From contig NZ_CAHJWX010000001.1 of the NCBI RefSeq assembly GCF_903643065.1, forward strand, positions 1 through 29,423: DNA of 29,423 nt, in the 5' to 3' direction. Every line of letters starts with the position of its first letter. Position 1 is the stretch's first letter. The notes under the pieces were generated by a model, which saw only the letters and a program-made list of their open reading frames with translations, did not search any database and was not told the origin of the DNA. Source of the stretch: Sphingomonas bacterium (GTDB lineage: Bacteria; Pseudomonadota; Alphaproteobacteria; Sphingomonadales; Sphingomonadaceae). Both the position numbers and the translations under genes were made by a program. Positions 15,270 through 22,564 of this stretch are shown piece by piece.

Positions 15270-16949
15270 ATGGCTGATCCGGGACGGAACGGGATCAATA
15301 GCGGCATTGCTCCCAGTCGGCGCGCCGTCATTGGCAGCGCGGGCGCGGCGCTGACGAGTTTGGCCGGACAGGGCGGCACGCAAGGCTTTGGCGCGCAAGG
15401 GGGTGGCTTGGCGCCCGTGCCCGGTGGTTTACCGCTTGATGCGCGCGCCCATGGTGTCGTGGGCGATGGACGGACGGACGATACCCGGGCTGTGCAGGCA
15501 TTTCTGGACCTCTGCGCGGCATCGGGCGGTCGCATCGCGCATTTCGGCGCCATGGTCGTGCGCATCACCGGGCCGTTACGAAGCCAGGGTGTTGGCATCG
15601 TGTTCGAGCCGGCGAGCTATGGTGGGGCGGCCGCGCCAGGTTTTGTCGCGTCGGGTGCCGGCTATACGGCGCTGACTGTGACGGGGTCGGTGGCCGATCT
15701 TTGCGTCACGCTGACTGGCGAGGGCACGGCGGATATCCGCGATGACGGCCGGATGACAGGCGATCGTCGCCCCCGCATAAACGGCATCTCCTTCGGCTCG
15801 GACGAGGACAATGGCGTCTTTTCTTTGTCTACCGTTCGCTGGGTGCGTGTGAACAACTTGGCCGGCTTCGGCATACGCCACATCCAGTGCTGGGATTGCG
15901 CCTTTCTCTCGATCAGCGTGGAGCGATGCGGGCGCGAGGGGGTCTATGCCTTTGAGGTGGCGACCAGAGGGCCGAGCACCTGCAACGAGACCAGCTGGGT
16001 GCGGCTCCAGGTGGAGCAGTCCGTGAGCGGCGCCATCCGGATCGATCCCGCGACCCTTTCCTGTAGCTTCGTCAAGATCCATAGCGAGCGCGCGATTGCC
16101 AGCGGCATGGCGCCGACCTGGTTGCTTGGCGGCGCATGCATCTTTGACTCCGTCCGGCTCACCGCTGCCAACCCGGGCCAGGCGTCGGCCGCCGTGGTCA
16201 GCAACCAGGCGGATATCCGGAACTTGCGCGTCGAGGGCAGTATCCCCGTTTCGGTGGACGCCAGCGGCGGGGTAGTCAATTTCCACAATCCCAGTGCCGA
16301 GCTCCATCCCTCGGCTAACCAGAGCGGCATCGTCAATGTGGTTGGCGGCACCGTATCGGTACTGGTGGGTGCTGGTTGGAACCTGTTCGGTTGCGCGGTC
16401 TCGCGGCTGGAGGCCGGTTTCATGCCACCCGATCTCAGCGCCACGGTAAGCAATTGCTCAGTTGGCCAAATAGCGCCCCAGGCCGGGTCGGACCAGGGAG
16501 AACTGGTCCTGACAGCGACGCGGGTCGCCGGTGCGAGGGTGGCGGGGACGGGGCGGCTACGAGCCTTGCACCTGTTTGCCGAAAGCCAGCTCACGCCCGA
16601 AGGCGGGACGCTGAGCTGTGTGGACCAAACCATCACGGTGGACGCGTCCTCACGCATCGTCGGCAGCGTGGTCCTCCAGCGCGCGACGTTGCGGCTGGCC
16701 GGGACGGTGACCGGGGCGCTCGCCATCCGTGGGCCTGTCCATGACGCACGGGCGTCCGACGGGGCCGTTGTCGGCGGCCCGGTGACAGGCTGGGGACCGC
16801 CAAGCGTTCCCGGCACCCCCGGCGCGTGGAGTGCAAATCTAGCGCTGTCGTCCCCTGCGGGGCAGGCGACCCCGTCCGTCCGCGTCGTGACCGGCTGGCG
16901 CTACGCGGCTGGGGCGTGGCGGGCGATGAAAATCGGGGTCGAGCCATGA
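15270..16949 (+). CDS. Tat-exported parallel beta-helix protein (pectate lyase-superfamily-like)
   Basis: The 559-residue protein carries a twin-arginine export signal, SRRAVIG (R17-R18), followed by a small-residue hydrophobic stretch. Residues about 56-80 contain LDARAHGVVGDGRTDDTRAV, the motif that opens Pectate_lyase_3-type beta-helices. The rest is rich in short Val/Gly/Asn-Ile repeats consistent with right-handed helix rungs up to about 500. Polysaccharide lyases and hydrolases of this fold occur in sphingomonad EPS clusters (for example GelR/SpsR). It may trim or release the polymer in the periplasm or outside. Catalytic residues cannot be assigned. The stop overlaps the Wzy-like gene start by ATGA, tying its dose to polymerisation. 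No good ribosome binding site precedes the ATG. Confidence 0.75.
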   Translation: MADPGRNGINSGIAPSRRAVIGSAGAALTSLAGQGGTQGFGAQGGGLAPVPGGLPLDARAHGVVGDGRTDDTRAVQAFLDLCAASGGRIAHFGAMVVRITGPLRSQGVGIVFEPASYGGAAAPGFVASGAGYTALTVTGSVADLCVTLTGEGTADIRDDGRMTGDRRPRINGISFGSDEDNGVFSLSTVRWVRVNNLAGFGIRHIQCWDCAFLSISVERCGREGVYAFEVATRGPSTCNETSWVRLQVEQSVSGAIRIDPATLSCSFVKIHSERAIASGMAPTWLLGGACIFDSVRLTAANPGQASAAVVSNQADIRNLRVEGSIPVSVDASGGVVNFHNPSAELHPSANQSGIVNVVGGTVSVLVGAGWNLFGCAVSRLEAGFMPPDLSATVSNCSVGQIAPQAGSDQGELVLTATRVAGARVAGTGRLRALHLFAESQLTPEGGTLSCVDQTITVDASSRIVGSVVLQRATLRLAGTVTGALAIRGPVHDARASDGAVVGGPVTGWGPPSVPGTPGAWSANLALSSPAGQATPSVRVVTGWRYAAGAWRAMKIGVEP

Positions 16950-18376
16950 CGATCGTGACGAGTGGCGGCGCGGCACGACGACCGCGCCGGCGGCGGTCCG
17001 GCCAACGTGAGGTCGGGTTCGGGGCGTTTCTTGCCTCGGGCCCTGCGGCATGGCGCGGTCAATCGGGCGCTGCCACGGCCGCGATGCTGATGGTCGCGGT
17101 CATGATGGTATTGGGAGGCGGCATTCCCGGTGTTCTCGCGACGCTGGTCGTCGGGGCAGCGGCACTGGTGCTGCTTGCTTGCTTGCCGGCTTCGGGTTTC
17201 GGCGCAGCGCTGCGCGCGCAGCCCGCGCTGTTCCGGATCGGCCTGGCGGGCGCGGCACTGCTGCCCTTGCTTCAAATCGTACCCCTGCCTCCTTCGGTTT
17301 GGCAGGGTTTACCCGGTCAGGCTCTGCGCATCCGAACGTTGGAACTCGCCGGATTATCCGCCAGCTGGCAGCCGCTCAGCGTCGCACCCGTGTTCACTGC
17401 CGGGGCCGCGGTGATCGCCATTGCCTTCGCGGCGCTGGTGACGGTTCTGCTAGCGGTCTCCGTGGCGGACCTTCGTCGCGTGGCCTGGATGATCTTGGGG
17501 CTGGTTGGGGTGAATTTCCTGATCGGTCTGGTTCAGGTCGGGTCGGGCGGGGCAGCCTTTGATTTCTACACTGATTCCGACCGGGGCGCATTTATCGGCT
17601 TGTACGCCAACAAGAACCATGCGGCGCTGATCTTGGCGGCATCCGTGCCGATCGCGGCCTACCTCCTCGACTCCCGCCGGGAGGCGAGGGCAACGCGTGC
17701 TTGGCTTGGCCTCTATGCCGGCCTGGTCGCCGTGGCGCTGGTGACGACCAACAGCCGGGCCGGCATCGTGCTGGGCGCGCTCGCCCTGATATCGACGGCA
17801 ATCCTGTACGTGCGCTCCGTGCGGCCGGCCTATCTGGTCGCTGGCGCGGTGGCGGCGATCGCGGGCATTGTCCTTATCAGTACCACCCCCGCGTTCGAGA
17901 AGGTTTTCAGCCGTTTCGAGGTTGTTGACCAGGATTTGCGCTGGCAATATCTGGCGACCAGCAGGTGGCTCGTCGAGCGATACTGGACGCTGGGTTCCGG
18001 GATCGGCAGCTTCAGCACCTTGTACGCAATCGGCGAACCTCTCGCCGTGGTCAGGCCGACCTATGTCAACCAGTTGCACGACGAGTATCCGCAGTTGCTG
18101 ATCGAAGCGGGCCTGCCTGGCGCGTTTGCCCTCTTGGCGCTTCTCTCCGGCGTCGTACTGCAGGCCGCGAAGGTCTGGCGACGGGGGGAGCGGGCGGCGA
18201 GGCTGCCGCTGGCCTGCGGAGGCTTGGTGCTGCTGCTGGTGGCGCTTCACAGCTCAGTGGACTACCCGCTGCGCCGACCGGCCGTGCTGCCGATCTTCGC
18301 GCTGGCGATCGCTCTTGTCGTGCGGGGAGATCTCGTCCCGACCAGGCGACTCGTGCACCGTGAACAACGAGCTTGA
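16946..18376 (+). CDS. Wzy/O-antigen ligase-type polysaccharide polymerase (first of two)
   Basis: The 476-residue inner-membrane protein begins with a basic tail (residues about 10-25, rich in Arg), then about 11 membrane segments. A Wzy_C-like segment is visible: FYTDSDRGAFIGLYANKNHA, then NSRAGIVLGALALI, and after a periplasmic loop GSGIGSFSTLY and NQLHDEYPQLLIEAGLPGAF, a classic pattern for polymerases and ligases of this superfamily. It would join repeat units on the periplasmic side using undecaprenyl-diphosphate carriers. ATG at 16946 overlaps the stop of the beta-helix gene. A second gene of this type lies at 22565-23905; sequence alone does not tell polymerase from ligase. Polymerase is slightly favoured because it directly precedes the export genes. 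Confidence 0.82.
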   Translation: MTIVTSGGAARRPRRRRSGQREVGFGAFLASGPAAWRGQSGAATAAMLMVAVMMVLGGGIPGVLATLVVGAAALVLLACLPASGFGAALRAQPALFRIGLAGAALLPLLQIVPLPPSVWQGLPGQALRIRTLELAGLSASWQPLSVAPVFTAGAAVIAIAFAALVTVLLAVSVADLRRVAWMILGLVGVNFLIGLVQVGSGGAAFDFYTDSDRGAFIGLYANKNHAALILAASVPIAAYLLDSRREARATRAWLGLYAGLVAVALVTTNSRAGIVLGALALISTAILYVRSVRPAYLVAGAVAAIAGIVLISTTPAFEKVFSRFEVVDQDLRWQYLATSRWLVERYWTLGSGIGSFSTLYAIGEPLAVVRPTYVNQLHDEYPQLLIEAGLPGAFALLALLSGVVLQAAKVWRRGERAARLPLACGGLVLLLVALHSSVDYPLRRPAVLPIFALAIALVVRGDLVPTRRLVHREQRA

Positions 18377-18395
18377 GTCGTCGCGGTCAGTGCTG

Positions 18396-18430
18396 CTACC
18401 TCCGGGGTAGGGAAGGGACCATGGCCTTCC
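18396..18430 (+). promoter_or_regulatory. Tandem hairpins before the export lipoprotein gene
   Basis: The 79-base gap between the first Wzy-like gene and the export gene contains two adjacent inverted repeats. CTACC/GGTAG (18396-18400, 18406-18410) is followed immediately by GGAAGG/CCTTCC (18411-18416, 18425-18430). The second loop holds an ATG at 18421 that opens a 12-codon frame. This could tune translation or mark a transcript processing point between the two gene sets. The stems are short, so chance is possible in GC-rich DNA. Confidence 0.35.
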
Positions 18431-18459
18431 AATTGCTTTCACCAGGAAAGAGCCGGTGA
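18421..18459 (+). CDS. Possible 12-residue leader peptide
   Basis: ATG at 18421 opens a short frame reading MAFQLLSPGKSR, with its TGA overlapping the GTG start of the export gene (GTGA at 18456-18459). Purine-rich GGGAAGGGA (18410-18418) lies just before it. Overlap with the next start is the same arrangement used by many genes in this cluster, so it may be a translated leader that couples ribosomes into the export gene. It could also be chance; no similarity to a known peptide is recognised. Confidence 0.3.
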   Translation: MAFQLLSPGKSR

Positions 18460-19151
18460 CCTTGAAGTATGTGTTCGCGGCCGGCGTCGTCACAATATTG
18501 TCAGCTTGCGCGGCCCACGACGATCTGCCGACCGGTGTCGGGGCGTTTCCGGCTGTCGCGGCAACGGCTCCGCGCCCACTTGACCTGGAAGAATACCGCA
18601 TTGGGCCGCGTGACGTTCTGATGGTGTCCGTGTTCAACGAGCCCGGCTTGACGTTCAACCAGCTGCCGGTATCCAGCGGCGGAACGGTCGCCCTGCCGCT
18701 GATCGGTAGCATTCCGGCGGCCGGGCGTACCGCGGCGCAGCTCGGCGACGACATCAACGCTCGCCTCAACGCGCGCTACCTGCGCAATGCACGGACTGCC
18801 GTCTCTGTAGTCACCGCGACCAACTATACGGTCACGGTCGACGGTGCCGTCGAGAAGCCGGGAATCTATGACATTCCCGGCCGGCTGATGCTGTCGCAAT
18901 CGCTGGCGCTTGCGGGTGGCGGCGCCCAATTCGCCAAGTTCGACGAAGTCATTGTGGTGCGCGAAGTGAACGGGCAACGCTATGCTGCCCGCTTCAATAT
19001 CAATGATATCCGTGCGGGCCGTGTCCCCGATTTGGAGCTGCATCAGGCAGATACGGTCATCGTTGGCATCAACTATGCCGCAAGGCTGTTTCGCGACATC
19101 GTGGCCACCCTTCCTAGCGCCGCAGCGGTGTTCGTGGCCCTTGGGCGCTGA
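18456..19151 (+). CDS. Polysaccharide export outer-membrane lipoprotein (Wza/GelD-like)
   Basis: The 231-residue protein has a lipoprotein signal with the lipobox L-S-A-C (C18). The polysaccharide export domain runs from about 45, YRIGPRDVLMVSVFNEPGLT and LPVSSGGTVALPLIGSIPAA, with GRTAAQLGDDINARL. An SLBB-type domain follows with YTVTVDGAVEKPGIYDIPG and LSQSLALAGGGAQFAKFDEV. Such proteins form the outer-membrane channel for Wzy-dependent EPS. It is shorter than E. coli Wza (about 380 residues) and in the size range of compact sphingomonad export proteins. GTG at 18456 is supported by AGGAAAG at 18444-18450. The chain-length kinase gene follows closely, the usual pairing. Confidence 0.92.
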   Translation: MTLKYVFAAGVVTILSACAAHDDLPTGVGAFPAVAATAPRPLDLEEYRIGPRDVLMVSVFNEPGLTFNQLPVSSGGTVALPLIGSIPAAGRTAAQLGDDINARLNARYLRNARTAVSVVTATNYTVTVDGAVEKPGIYDIPGRLMLSQSLALAGGGAQFAKFDEVIVVREVNGQRYAARFNINDIRAGRVPDLELHQADTVIVGINYAARLFRDIVATLPSAAAVFVALGR

Positions 19152-19178
19152 TTGGGCAGACACATCGTGCAGTTCAAC

Positions 19179-21329
19179 ATGACTACAGACGCGGGCTTCG
19201 AGGTCCCGCAGGAATCGCGCGCGTCGGACGACACGAAGTCGTTAAACCTGCGTGAGTTGTGGGCCGCGGTTTACCGATCGCGCTTCTGGATCGCGCTCAT
19301 CATGGGTGCCTGCATCGCCGGTGCCGTTGCCTACTCGTTGGTGGCGACGCGACTGTACAAGAGCAAGGTCTCGATCGAGGTGCGTCAGGAGGCGGAGAAG
19401 GTCCTTGGCACCGAAGCCGACCGTGAGGGTGCGGCGTCCAAGAACGATGCCGAGCGCTTCCTGCAGACGCAGCTTCAGATCATCCGCAGTCGCGGTGTAG
19501 CCCAGGCGGTAGCAGAGAACCTAGGCCTATACCGTGGCGACGCCTTCCTGGACACCATGAAGGTCAAGCCCGCAGAAGCGGGCACGCCTAATCAGTCGCT
19601 TCAAGAGATCCATCGCGAGCAGGTGGAGCAGGTACTGATCGCCAAGGTGAACGTTGAGTATACGGGCAACACGCGTATCGCCGAACTGACGTTCGTCAGC
19701 CCCGACCCGCGCCTGTCCGCGCGGGTGGCCAACGCCTATGCGGACGGCTTCATCCGCAACAATCTCGCCCGCAAGTTCGACAGCTCGTCCTACGCGTTGG
19801 AGTTCCTGCGCAATCAGCTAAGCGAGGCGCAGCAGCGGCTGGAGCGGGCCGAGCAGCAGGCGTTGGCCTATGCGCGTCGGGTGCGTCTGGTGGATCCGAG
19901 CAACGCGGCGGGTAGCGTATCGGGAGCACCTCAATCTCTGCTCTCGGCGCAGCTGGTGCAGCTGAACCAGGTATATTCGGGTGCGGTGGCGGACCGAATT
20001 GCCGCCGAAGAGAAATGGCACCAGACGCAGGCGCTGCCTGACTTCAGGGTGCCCGAGGTCCTCGCCAATCCTGCTGTCCAGACGCTGCTGGAGCAGCGCG
20101 CCCAATCCGCGGCTACCTACCGCCAGCAACTCAGTACCCGCCAAGCCGACTATCCGACGGTCGTGGAAGCTGCCGCCCAAGGCCGTGAGATCGATCGGCA
20201 GGTTCGCGCCATCGCCACCGATGTGCGTCAGACCGTCAAGAGCCAGTATGACGTGGCGGTAAGCCGCGAGCAGACGCTGGCGCGGCAGATCGAGCGCCTG
20301 AAAGGAACTACCTTGGACGAGCAGAGCCAGGGTATCCAGCTTTCCATTCTACGTCGCGAAGCGGAGACCAGCCGCCAACAATATGACGCTTTGTTGCGCC
20401 GTTACAATTCGCTCAACGCGGAAGCCGGCGTACAGACCAATAATCTGAGCATTGTCGACAAGGCGGAGATCAGCGAGGCTCCTTCCTGGCCCCGGCTGCC
20501 GCTGATCCTGGCATTGGCGATCTTCGTCGGCCTGCTGCTGTCGTTCGCTTGTGTGGTGCTGCGCGAGCAGTTGTTCGATGCGGTACGCGTTCCCGACGAT
20601 ATCACTGGCCGGCTGCGCCTGCCGCTCCTGGGTAGCATTCCGCAGACGGCAAACATCCAAGCGGAGATTGCCGATCCGAAATCCTCGATCAGTGAAGCAT
20701 TCAACAGCGTGCGCACCGCCTTGGCACTATCGGAGGGCGGGATGCCGCGCACCGTCCTGTTCACCTCCAGTCAGGCCGGTGAAGGCAAGTCTTCGTCCTG
20801 CCATGCGCTTGCCTTCAGCATCGCGCGGCTCGGCAAAAAGGTCATCATTGTTGATGCGGACTTGCGCCGTCCCAATGCGCATCGGTTGTTCGGTGTCGGC
20901 AATCAGGACGGCCTCACCAATGTGCTGGCCGGTTTCCTGCCGGCGGCTGCCGCCATCCAGTCGCCGCGCGGCGACGGTGTTGATCTGCTGCCGGCCGGCG
21001 AGATACCGCCCAATCCGTCCGAGCTGGTCAACAGCGCGCAGTTCATGGCTCTCATCAACGAGCTGACCGGGCGCTATGATGCGGTACTGATCGATTCCGC
21101 TCCCGTCTTGGGCATCGCCGATGCAATTATTCTGGCGAGTGAGGTCGAGGCCACGGTGTTCGTGATCGAAGCCGGACGCAATTCGGTGCGCGGCGCGACC
21201 AACGCGATCGCGCGTCTGCGAGGCAGCAGCAGCAGCCTCGCCGGCGCGCTGCTCACTAAGTACGATCCCGGTCGGCTCGGCTATGGCTATGGCAGCGACT
21301 ATCGCTATGAGTATCGGTACCAGTCGTGA
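19179..21329 (+). CDS. Fused polysaccharide co-polymerase / BY-type tyrosine autokinase (Wzc-like, PCP-2a)
   Basis: The 716-residue protein combines a Wzz-like N-terminal part (membrane segment about 36-56, then a long Gln/Arg/Glu-rich coiled-coil periplasmic domain), a second membrane segment near 437-458, and a cytoplasmic BY-kinase. Walker A is TSSQAGEGKSS (GEGKS 534-538), Walker A' is IIVDADLRRPNAHR, and Walker B is AVLIDSAPVLGIAD. The tail ends Y-G-Y-G-S-D-Y-R-Y-E-Y-R-Y, six tyrosines for autophosphorylation. Such proteins set chain length and gate export with the Wza-like channel. In gellan and S-88 loci the co-polymerase and kinase are separate genes; here they are fused. The start could also be TTG 19152 or GTG 19167. 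No Wzb-type phosphatase gene is visible in the window. Confidence 0.93.
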   Translation: MTTDAGFEVPQESRASDDTKSLNLRELWAAVYRSRFWIALIMGACIAGAVAYSLVATRLYKSKVSIEVRQEAEKVLGTEADREGAASKNDAERFLQTQLQIIRSRGVAQAVAENLGLYRGDAFLDTMKVKPAEAGTPNQSLQEIHREQVEQVLIAKVNVEYTGNTRIAELTFVSPDPRLSARVANAYADGFIRNNLARKFDSSSYALEFLRNQLSEAQQRLERAEQQALAYARRVRLVDPSNAAGSVSGAPQSLLSAQLVQLNQVYSGAVADRIAAEEKWHQTQALPDFRVPEVLANPAVQTLLEQRAQSAATYRQQLSTRQADYPTVVEAAAQGREIDRQVRAIATDVRQTVKSQYDVAVSREQTLARQIERLKGTTLDEQSQGIQLSILRREAETSRQQYDALLRRYNSLNAEAGVQTNNLSIVDKAEISEAPSWPRLPLILALAIFVGLLLSFACVVLREQLFDAVRVPDDITGRLRLPLLGSIPQTANIQAEIADPKSSISEAFNSVRTALALSEGGMPRTVLFTSSQAGEGKSSSCHALAFSIARLGKKVIIVDADLRRPNAHRLFGVGNQDGLTNVLAGFLPAAAAIQSPRGDGVDLLPAGEIPPNPSELVNSAQFMALINELTGRYDAVLIDSAPVLGIADAIILASEVEATVFVIEAGRNSVRGATNAIARLRGSSSSLAGALLTKYDPGRLGYGYGSDYRYEYRYQS

Positions 21330-22522
21330 CGCTCCGCAATGCTGGCCACGCCGCGTGGAGGCAGGCGGCTTTCCCGCTGATCCTCGCCGTGTCGCTGATT
21401 GCGGTACTGGCCTATTATGTCGGTGCGACCCTGCGTGTCGCGGCGCTCCGAAATGCCGATGGTGCTTCCCTGGCCCTGATCGTGCAGCAGGGTACTCGTG
21501 CGGCGCGCGCCGGACCGACGGACGTGGGGGCGCTCGCCGCGGATCCGCTGGACCAGCAGGCCGTGAATGGGGTGATTGTGGCGCGGGCGCGCTCATCGGG
21601 AGACATGAGCCGCGCCGCGCGACAGGTTGAGCTGCTCCGGCACATGGGGTGGCGCAGCACGGTGGCGCTGCAAAACTTGCTGTGGCGCGCTGCCGCAACG
21701 GGCGATCAAGCGCTGGTCATGGATGCGTTGGATGCGCTGCTCCGTCGGGAGCGGCTGTTGGGGCAGATCTACCCGATCCTAAACGTGATGACGCTAAACC
21801 CGGACTCGCGCGCATTGCTGGTGCAGCGGCTCGCCGGCCGACCACCCTGGCGCCGCTATTACCTCATGTCCGCATCCGATCTGGTTCGCGCGCCGGAAGT
21901 GGAGGGCCGATATTTGGTCATGCGTGAGGTCCAACGTCGCGGTGATCCCTTGGCTCGCAACGAGGTCGCCCCGATCCTTCCCAAGCTGATCGCCGACGGC
22001 AGCGCGGAAGAAGCCTTTGCCCTTTGGCGGGCCAATAACGCAGGGGCAGTAACCCAGCCGCTGGCCGACACTGACTTCGCTGCAGCCGCACGTCCTTCGC
22101 CTCTCGACGCGCTGCCGATACCGTTTGAATGGCAGCTGGGGAATGGCAGCGGCTATTCCTCGAACGCCGGCCGCGACGAACGGGGCAGTTTTGCCAGCGT
22201 CGACTGGGACGGTCGCGGTGCACCGGCCCTGATGAGCCAGACCACCACCGCTCGTGCGGGTCGTTACCAACTGGATGTGACGGGCGATCTACCGGGAACA
22301 AGCTGGGTCGAATATGTCGGCTTCAGTCTGAATTGTCCAAACCAAGCCGCCGTGGGTTTCGTGCCGCGGCTCACTAGCCCAGGACTCCGGGCGAAGCTGA
22401 TGACCGCTGAGCCGGTTCGTTGCGACTTTCCCGTCCTGCAACTGTCCGGGCTGGTTCACTCCGGCAACGCCGCGGTCGCCGTCGTGTTGCGCACCGTGAG
22501 AATGGAGCGCACCGGCGGATAA
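21326..22522 (+). CDS. Membrane-anchored protein of unknown function in the EPS operon
   Basis: The 398-residue protein starts at a GTG overlapping the kinase stop (GTGA). One membrane segment (about residues 13-33) would anchor it with a large periplasmic part. Residues about 70-250 are alpha-helical, rich in Ala/Leu/Arg and reminiscent of helical-repeat (TPR-like) proteins, with no clear repeat consensus. The C-terminal part (about 260-398) is beta-rich, with PFEWQLGNGSGYSSNAG and two cysteines in a segment resembling a small carbohydrate-binding or jelly-roll domain. Its family is not recognised with confidence. The tight coupling to the kinase and the second Wzy-like gene suggests a role in chain length, polymerisation or export. 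Confidence 0.8.
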   Translation: MTLRNAGHAAWRQAAFPLILAVSLIAVLAYYVGATLRVAALRNADGASLALIVQQGTRAARAGPTDVGALAADPLDQQAVNGVIVARARSSGDMSRAARQVELLRHMGWRSTVALQNLLWRAAATGDQALVMDALDALLRRERLLGQIYPILNVMTLNPDSRALLVQRLAGRPPWRRYYLMSASDLVRAPEVEGRYLVMREVQRRGDPLARNEVAPILPKLIADGSAEEAFALWRANNAGAVTQPLADTDFAAAARPSPLDALPIPFEWQLGNGSGYSSNAGRDERGSFASVDWDGRGAPALMSQTTTARAGRYQLDVTGDLPGTSWVEYVGFSLNCPNQAAVGFVPRLTSPGLRAKLMTAEPVRCDFPVLQLSGLVHSGNAAVAVVLRTVRMERTGG

Positions 22523-22564
22523 TTATGGAACCGACATTGAAGCGTAATCCCGCAGACATGGGCC

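Noticed and set aside
15101..15598. Upstream extension of the minus-strand GT2 frame
   Set aside because: It would put 166 low-complexity residues before the GT-A start and run antisense through the lyase gene; ATG at 15100 matches the family.
17450..18250. 266-codon minus-strand frame
   Set aside because: Antisense of the first Wzy-like gene; composition is that of a GC-driven shadow.
20727..21698. 323-codon minus-strand frame
   Set aside because: Antisense of the kinase domain and the start of the next gene, both strongly supported.
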